From positions 1 through 16,254 of the forward strand of contig CAYGGJ010000014.1 in the NCBI GenBank assembly GCA_964349415.1: a stretch of DNA of 16,254 bases. Reading direction: 5' to 3'. The notes beneath the pieces are model-generated. The model was given only the letters and a program-made list of their open reading frames with translations. It was not told the origin of the DNA and did no database searches. This document shows, in pieces, positions 12,280 to 16,254 of this stretch (position 1 is its first letter; each line of letters begins with the position of its first letter). Origin of the DNA: 2-01-FULL-40-42 sp964349415 (GTDB taxonomy: Bacteria > Patescibacteriota > Microgenomatia > UBA1406 > GWC2-37-13). The translations under genes and the position numbers were made by a program.

Positions 12280-14631
12280 TTAAACTAGAGTGTGGCCTCC
12301 GAACTGGTTTCTAAGAGCCGTAAGAACTTTTCCGGTGTAGCTTGGATTTTTCTCTGATTGCTTTCTAAATTCCAAAGCTCCTTCAATAATTTTCGCTTCC
12401 ACTTTAAGTTCCTTTCCGGCTTTAACCGTCCATTCACCCTCACCGGTATGTCTGACTGTCCCAGAGACGTCTTCTAAATCTTCCCCGTGTAAATGCAAGG
12501 CGCTTTTTAACCACGCAGTTAGTTTTGATTCGATTACGCTACCGTTGTCGTATATTTCTGCTGCTTTTTCAAGATTGAGTTTTAAGGGAGATTTTTTTAA
12601 AATTGCAAAGCCTTCGGCCAGAGCCTGCATCATTCCGTATTCTATACCGTTATGGATCATCTTCACAAAATGCCCTGCCCCCACTCCTTCAAAAAATTCA
12701 TAGCCTCCGGAAATTGCTAAATCGGTAAATAGAGGTTTTAATAAGTCAAATTCTTTCTTTTTTCCACCAATCATAAGACACGCGCCGTACCGTGCACCGG
12801 ATGGGCCCCCGGAAACTCCTACATCAAAAAATGTTATTCCTTTTTTTGTTAATTTTTTTTCTCTGCGGACCGCATCTTTGTAGAAAGAGTTTCCTGCATC
12901 TATCAAAATATCTCCTTTTGAAAGGTGCGGTAGTAGCTTTTCAATTGCCATATCTACTATCGGACCAGCGGGAAGAGAAAGCAAGATGATTTTTCTTCCT
13001 GAGAGTTTTTGTGATAATTCTTTTTCCGAGTACGCCCCTACTAAACTTTCACTTTCCAAAGACTTTGTCGTTTCTTTAGTCCGGTTATACCCTACGACTC
13101 TCCATCCTTTTTCAAGAAGTGAAAGCGCCATTCCGGATCCCATTTTGCCCAATCCGTATATTCCTATTTCATGCTTTAATTTCTGATTTTGATGTGTTTC
13201 TTCCTCGACACTTTGAGCTTGTACGGCGATTTCGTCGGTATCCGGCTTATAGGAATGCAAAGGAACGATGTTCTTTTCCCATCCTTCAATGATAGGGTCG
13301 ATATATCCCCACATTGCTTCGATTTCTTCCGTACTTAAAAAAAGTATTTGATTACCTTCGATAGCGTCGGCAAGCAACTTTTCATACTCTTCTACATATT
13401 GAGCTGTTGGTTCTTTTACCCTATATAGAGACTCAAGAGTTCTTTTTTCCAACCGGCTTTCCAAACCGGGTTTTTTAGATATAAAATCGATTACAATTTC
13501 TTCGTTCGGCTCCAGACTAAATGTCACCTGGTTTTTTAAATTCTCGCTTGAATCGGATTGTACTGCAGGTTTAAAGGTAACCACTATTTCTTTTAAGGCC
13601 TTTTCGAAACGTTTTCCGCTTTCCATGTAAATAGGTACCGATCTCCATCGTGGGTTATCGAGAAAAGCACGTGTTTTAAAATAAGTCTCTGATTTTGAAT
13701 TTTTTTTGACACCATCTACGCTACTGTATCCGTCGTATTGGGCTCTGAATGTATGAAATTTAATCTCTTCGTTAGTCGGCTTTTCAAGCGTCTTAAGAAT
13801 TTCACTTCTATTTCTTCTCACACAGTCTGCATCAATCCTCGCGGGCTTATCCATGGTCACCAATGCTAGCATTTGGAGCAGATGATTCTGTCCTACATCC
13901 CGCAAAGCTCCAAGCCCGTCATAAAATGCACCCCTTCCTTCAACACCAATTTTTTCAAATAGTCTTATATCAATACGCTCGATATACTTACTGTTCCAGC
14001 TTGGCTCAAGGAGGTTGTTTGAGAATCTAAATAGTAGAATGTTCTGAAGCATTTCTTTAGCAAGGTAATGATCAATTCTATAAATCTGCTCCTCTTTAAA
14101 TAACTTTGCCAAAAGTTTATCCAGACGTTCCGCTGTCTTGAGATCTTTTCCAAAGGGCTTTTCTACTAAAACGCGGGTCCACCCTTCATCCGGACCGCAG
14201 GGAATTGTGAGGCCGGAGGAAGCAAGATTCCTAAATATGGTTTCGTAATACTGCGGAGGAACGGAGAGATAGAATAATTTATTAGAACAGACTTTCCATT
14301 CATCGTCGACCCTTCCCAATTCTTTTGCCAGGGTCGTATAATCCTTTTCTTGATCGAATGTTCCTTGATGGTAATAGAAATAGTTTAAAAACTCTTCCGT
14401 GAGTCTTTTTTGAATACTAAATGTCTCGTTTTTTTCTAATATTCGGGTGATGTGTTTTTGAAATTCTTCTCTAGAAAGAGGTCTTCTTGCAACTCCTACA
14501 ATTCGAAAAAGTTTTGGCAACTTTCCTTTTAGGAATAAATTGTAGAGTGCGGGAGTAATTTTTTTAGTCATGAGGTCTCCGGTAGCTCCAAAGATTACAA
14601 GAACGGTAGGTATGTTTTTAGGCGAAACCAT
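12280..14631 (-). CDS. zwf-gnd: Fused glucose-6-phosphate dehydrogenase / 6-phosphogluconate dehydrogenase
   Basis: One 783-residue protein holds both dehydrogenases of the oxidative pentose phosphate pathway. The G6PD half (about 1-458) has GATGDL (15-20), EKPFG (157-161), RIDHYLAKE (185-193, catalytic-region His188; Ala where Gly is usual) and SGKRFEKALKEI (338-349). A charged linker (about 461-487) follows. The 6PGD half (488-783) has GIYGLGKMG (490-498), SGGPSGARYG (607-616) and HFVKMIHNGIEYG with Lys657 and Glu664; it is the short, YqeC/GndA-like form of about 300 residues. No ATG lies between codons 440 and 497, so the second domain cannot be made alone from an ATG. The 6-phosphogluconolactonase step is not encoded here. 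I start at ATG 14631; an in-frame TTG at 14646 overlaps the -10 box. It is convergent with cutA. Confidence 0.95.
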   Translation of the reverse strand: MVSPKNIPTVLVIFGATGDLMTKKITPALYNLFLKGKLPKLFRIVGVARRPLSREEFQKHITRILEKNETFSIQKRLTEEFLNYFYYHQGTFDQEKDYTTLAKELGRVDDEWKVCSNKLFYLSVPPQYYETIFRNLASSGLTIPCGPDEGWTRVLVEKPFGKDLKTAERLDKLLAKLFKEEQIYRIDHYLAKEMLQNILLFRFSNNLLEPSWNSKYIERIDIRLFEKIGVEGRGAFYDGLGALRDVGQNHLLQMLALVTMDKPARIDADCVRRNRSEILKTLEKPTNEEIKFHTFRAQYDGYSSVDGVKKNSKSETYFKTRAFLDNPRWRSVPIYMESGKRFEKALKEIVVTFKPAVQSDSSENLKNQVTFSLEPNEEIVIDFISKKPGLESRLEKRTLESLYRVKEPTAQYVEEYEKLLADAIEGNQILFLSTEEIEAMWGYIDPIIEGWEKNIVPLHSYKPDTDEIAVQAQSVEEETHQNQKLKHEIGIYGLGKMGSGMALSLLEKGWRVVGYNRTKETTKSLESESLVGAYSEKELSQKLSGRKIILLSLPAGPIVDMAIEKLLPHLSKGDILIDAGNSFYKDAVRREKKLTKKGITFFDVGVSGGPSGARYGACLMIGGKKKEFDLLKPLFTDLAISGGYEFFEGVGAGHFVKMIHNGIEYGMMQALAEGFAILKKSPLKLNLEKAAEIYDNGSVIESKLTAWLKSALHLHGEDLEDVSGTVRHTGEGEWTVKAGKELKVEAKIIEGALEFRKQSEKNPSYTGKVLTALRNQFGGHTLV

Positions 14632-14637
14632 CCTCCT

Positions 14638-14665
14638 ATTGTACAATAAAAAATAACCTTGACAA
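14638..14665 (-). promoter_or_regulatory. zwf-gnd: Promoter of the zwf-gnd fusion
   Basis: On the minus strand TTGTCA (14665-14660), 16-bp spacer, TACAAT (14643-14638), then 6 nt and the ATG. Those 6 nt read AGGAGG, but they touch the ATG and so cannot serve as a normally spaced Shine-Dalgarno site. The promoter spacing predicts a transcript starting at the ATG. Confidence 0.6.
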
Positions 14666-14686
14666 TTTTTTCAAAAGGAGTAAGAT
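14659..14686 (+). promoter_or_regulatory. Promoter of the anchored SOD-like gene
   Basis: TTGACA (14659-14664), 16-bp spacer, TAAGAT (14681-14686). The -35 uses the same bases as the minus-strand -35 of zwf-gnd, because TTGACAA reads TTGTCAA on the other strand. The predicted leader is about 18 nt, and no Shine-Dalgarno site is seen before the ATG at 14711. Confidence 0.5.
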
Positions 14687-14710
14687 CTTCTTGGAAATTG
14701 ACTTTTAGCT

Positions 14711-15223
14711 ATGGATCAAACCGACAATCAAGAAAGACTCTCCGTTATTCCTTGGCTTCTTCTTTTAATAATTGTGGTGATGGGATTTTTCTTCTATAAA
14801 TCCCGACAGGATGCAAAAATGAAATCTGAGGAAGAACAGAAGAAAATGGAGATGCAAAAACAGAATGAGGAGAAAGTGATGAAAGAAAAAGCGAGCAAAA
14901 CTGTGACTTTGGAGCTAACTGAGCAAAATAACAGCGGCCAAGGTGGGAATGCAGCGATTAATGAAGAAGGCGGAAAGGTAATAGTAACGGTGATTCTTAC
15001 TGGTGAAGACTTTACTCAACCTCAGCCGGCACATTTTCACGAAGGAACCTGTGAGAAACCAGGCAAAATCGTCTACCCCTTAAAAGATCTTGAAAAAGGA
15101 CGTTCTGAAACAACCCTCGACACGACGTTGGAAAAACTTAATAGTGAGACTCCATTGATCCTCAATGTCCACAAGTCTAATGCTGAGTTGAAGGCGTATA
15201 CTTCGTGCGGCGTTCTTGAATAG
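14711..15223 (+). CDS. Membrane-anchored minimal Cu/Zn-SOD-like domain protein
   Basis: A 170-residue protein with one membrane helix (about 12-29), a Lys/Glu/Met-rich helical stalk (32-62) and an extracellular beta-rich domain (63-170). The domain resembles Cu/Zn superoxide dismutase and the related CHRD-type folds: A-H108-F-H110-EG-T-C114 matches the FHVHE copper-loop start and its nearby Cys, NVH154 matches the VVH copper ligand, and SC166GVLE matches the C-terminal ACGVI whose Cys forms the SOD disulfide. The zinc loop and bridging His are absent, and the loop after Cys114 is short. It may therefore be a copper-binding or structural SOD relative, not a proven dismutase. It is divergent from zwf-gnd and 38 nt ahead of flavodoxin. 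Confident about the anchor, moderate about the fold. Confidence 0.7.
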   Translation: MDQTDNQERLSVIPWLLLLIIVVMGFFFYKSRQDAKMKSEEEQKKMEMQKQNEEKVMKEKASKTVTLELTEQNNSGQGGNAAINEEGGKVIVTVILTGEDFTQPQPAHFHEGTCEKPGKIVYPLKDLEKGRSETTLDTTLEKLNSETPLILNVHKSNAELKAYTSCGVLE

Positions 15224-15249
15224 ACTGCTTCTTTAAGCCAAAACTTTGC

Positions 15250-15255
15250 TATAGT
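15250..15255 (+). promoter_or_regulatory. -10-like element for the flavodoxin gene
   Basis: TATAGT ends 6 nt before the ATG at 15262, again the leaderless spacing, with no Shine-Dalgarno sequence. The -35 is not convincing. Confidence 0.4.
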
Positions 15256-15261
15256 AGTTGA

Positions 15262-15753
15262 ATGGATATTTTAATTGTATACGGTACTTATTCTGGAGGC
15301 ACATTTGAGGTAGCCAAAGAAGTAGAACGTATTTTGAAGGAAAAAGGGCATAAAACTACAGTTCAAAGTATTATAGGCACATCTTTAACGGGAGAGTATG
15401 AGTTTCTGGCTAACGATCTTTTAGAACAGATGAAATCTCAGGACCTGGTAATTTTAGGCTCCTGCACCTGGTTCGAGGATGGGGTAGAAGGTCAAATGCA
15501 CAGTGGATTCCGTAGTTTCGAGAAAAAGATTGCCGATAAATCTTTTAGTGATATGAAATTCGGAGCTTATGGTCTGGGCGATACAAACTATATTCATTTT
15601 TGCGGGGCGGTAGATCATCTGGAAAAACTTGTAACCGATCGTCAAGGCAATCTAGTTACCCCTTCCCTACGGATTGACCGATACCACGCTAATAGTAAAA
15701 AAGTAACTGAAAATGTAAAAGTCTGGGTAAATAAACTTCTTGAATCAGTCTAA
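15262..15753 (+). CDS. Flavodoxin
   Basis: A 163-residue FMN-binding electron carrier. The phosphate loop is YGTYSGGT (7-14; usual form GSTTGNT, with Gly13 in place of Asn). SCTWFEDG (67-74) supplies the Trp that commonly stacks on the flavin, and YGLGDTNYIHFCGAVDHLE (103-121) is the second flavin loop with Tyr110. The length is that of short-chain flavodoxins. No flavodoxin reductase or pyruvate:flavodoxin oxidoreductase is nearby, so its partner is unknown; NADPH from the adjacent zwf-gnd fusion is a possible electron source, by inference only. It overlaps the convergent surface-protein gene by 9 nt. Confidence 0.93.
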   Translation: MDILIVYGTYSGGTFEVAKEVERILKEKGHKTTVQSIIGTSLTGEYEFLANDLLEQMKSQDLVILGSCTWFEDGVEGQMHSGFRSFEKKIADKSFSDMKFGAYGLGDTNYIHFCGAVDHLEKLVTDRQGNLVTPSLRIDRYHANSKKVTENVKVWVNKLLESV

Positions 15754-16254
15754 AGCAGCTGATGTAGTAGCGGGGGTTGGCGCAGAATTTGTTTTGTAGT
15801 TAAATTGTCTCTCAATCAAAGACTGATCTTGGGAAACGGTACTTTTTACAATAACCTGTACGTCATGGGGTCCTGGTGACAAGTTACTAAAACAAAATTG
15901 TTTATCGGTAAATGCTGACCATTCCCCTTCGTCCAATTTAAACGACCACTGTACACTGCAAAAGTCTGCGCTTTTTTGGGCGATTTCGATACAAACTGAG
16001 TTTTCGGAAACCGTTTGATTTTCTTTTGGATAAACTATCTCTACGGGGCCCACTTCTTTTTTACATTGGTTATTGGTAGGCGAAACTCCTTTTTCTTTGA
16101 GTTCTACGGGAATGACAGTAACTCCACCCTGTTGTTGTATTGGAGTAGGTTGAGTATCTGTATTTTTATTTCGAAGACTTCCAAAATTAAGCAAAATTGC
16201 GGTCGCAAGAACCGGAATAGACAACAACGCCGTTACAACCTCTAAGTACTTCTT
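15745..16254 (-). CDS. Membrane-anchored Ig-like surface protein, 5' end outside window
   Basis: The visible 169 residues remain open to the window edge. Near the start is a hydrophobic segment (about 5-24, EVVTALLSIPVLATAILL) preceded by KKY, fitting an N-terminal membrane anchor with the rest outside. After a Gln/Pro/Thr-rich linker comes one Ig-like beta domain: PVEIVYPKENQTVSENSVCIEI, then VQWSFKLDEGEWSAF, then FCFSNLSPGPHDVQVIVKS, ending with RQFNY and an Ala/Pro/Thr tail. Four Cys in the exported part could form disulfides. Such domains are seen in bacterial surface and adhesion proteins; a precise role cannot be given. A shorter reading from a TTG at 16227 would start inside the membrane helix, so the true start is upstream of the window. 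Confidence 0.75.
   Translation of the reverse strand, partial: KKYLEVVTALLSIPVLATAILLNFGSLRNKNTDTQPTPIQQQGGVTVIPVELKEKGVSPTNNQCKKEVGPVEIVYPKENQTVSENSVCIEIAQKSADFCSVQWSFKLDEGEWSAFTDKQFCFSNLSPGPHDVQVIVKSTVSQDQSLIERQFNYKTNSAPTPATTSAALD

Noticed and set aside
14632..14646. TTG start for the zwf-gnd fusion
   Set aside because: It overlaps the TACAAT -10 element; ATG 14631 is better placed for the predicted transcript.
1..16254. CRISPR array, insertion sequence, prophage or recoded genetic code
   Set aside because: No regularly spaced direct repeats, transposase or integrase was seen, and TGA acts as a normal stop in several genes.

Overview
The window looks like chromosomal DNA from a small-genome bacterium. 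My best guess is the Candidate Phyla Radiation (Patescibacteria), perhaps a Microgenomates-like lineage. This is inference from an AT-rich, very compact layout (genes overlap or lie a few bases apart on both strands), scattered single genes instead of long classical operons, divergent enzyme variants, a fused pentose-phosphate enzyme, and cell-surface proteins with one N-terminal membrane anchor. UGA is a normal stop (it ends purD, gap and the DUF192 gene), so this is the standard bacterial code and not the UGA=Gly code of Gracilibacteria/Absconditabacteria. I see no phage, transposon, CRISPR array or obvious island.

Layout. 1-1685 (minus): trmD, then a membrane-anchored CuA-type cupredoxin, then an Fe/Mn superoxide dismutase cut by the window edge. 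1741-3266 (plus): purD overlapping yidD. 3263-5444: clpB without its N-terminal domain, behind a CIRCE-like heat-shock operator. 5448-6152 (minus): a HIT-family protein and a small unknown protein. 6174-10352 (plus): fba (class I) with fbp, then gap with pgk. 10341-10727 (minus): an anchored DUF192 protein, divergent from tRNA-Pro(UGG) at 10763. The tRNA is followed 7 nt later by a CDP-alcohol phosphatidyltransferase-like gene, an anchored SNase-type nuclease and cutA. 12280-14631 (minus): one gene encoding glucose-6-phosphate dehydrogenase fused to 6-phosphogluconate dehydrogenase. 14711-15753 (plus): an anchored minimal Cu/Zn-SOD-like protein and a flavodoxin. 15745-16254 (minus): an anchored Ig-like surface protein, incomplete at its 5' end.

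How the genes work together. The core is sugar-phosphate metabolism: aldolase, fructose bisphosphatase, GAPDH and PGK allow flow between 3-phosphoglycerate and fructose-6-phosphate, and the Zwf-Gnd fusion would oxidise glucose-6-phosphate to ribulose-5-phosphate with NAD(P)H formation. GAPDH has residues usually tied to NADP tolerance. A second theme is copper and oxygen: Fe/Mn SOD, CuA cupredoxin, an SOD-like domain keeping three copper-type histidines, flavodoxin and CutA.

The most striking non-coding pattern is that many first genes of transcription units have a -10-like hexamer only 6-14 nt before the ATG and no Shine-Dalgarno sequence, which predicts leaderless or nearly leaderless mRNAs. 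Several divergent pairs share promoter bases. I recognise no intrinsic terminator, and convergent genes touch or overlap.
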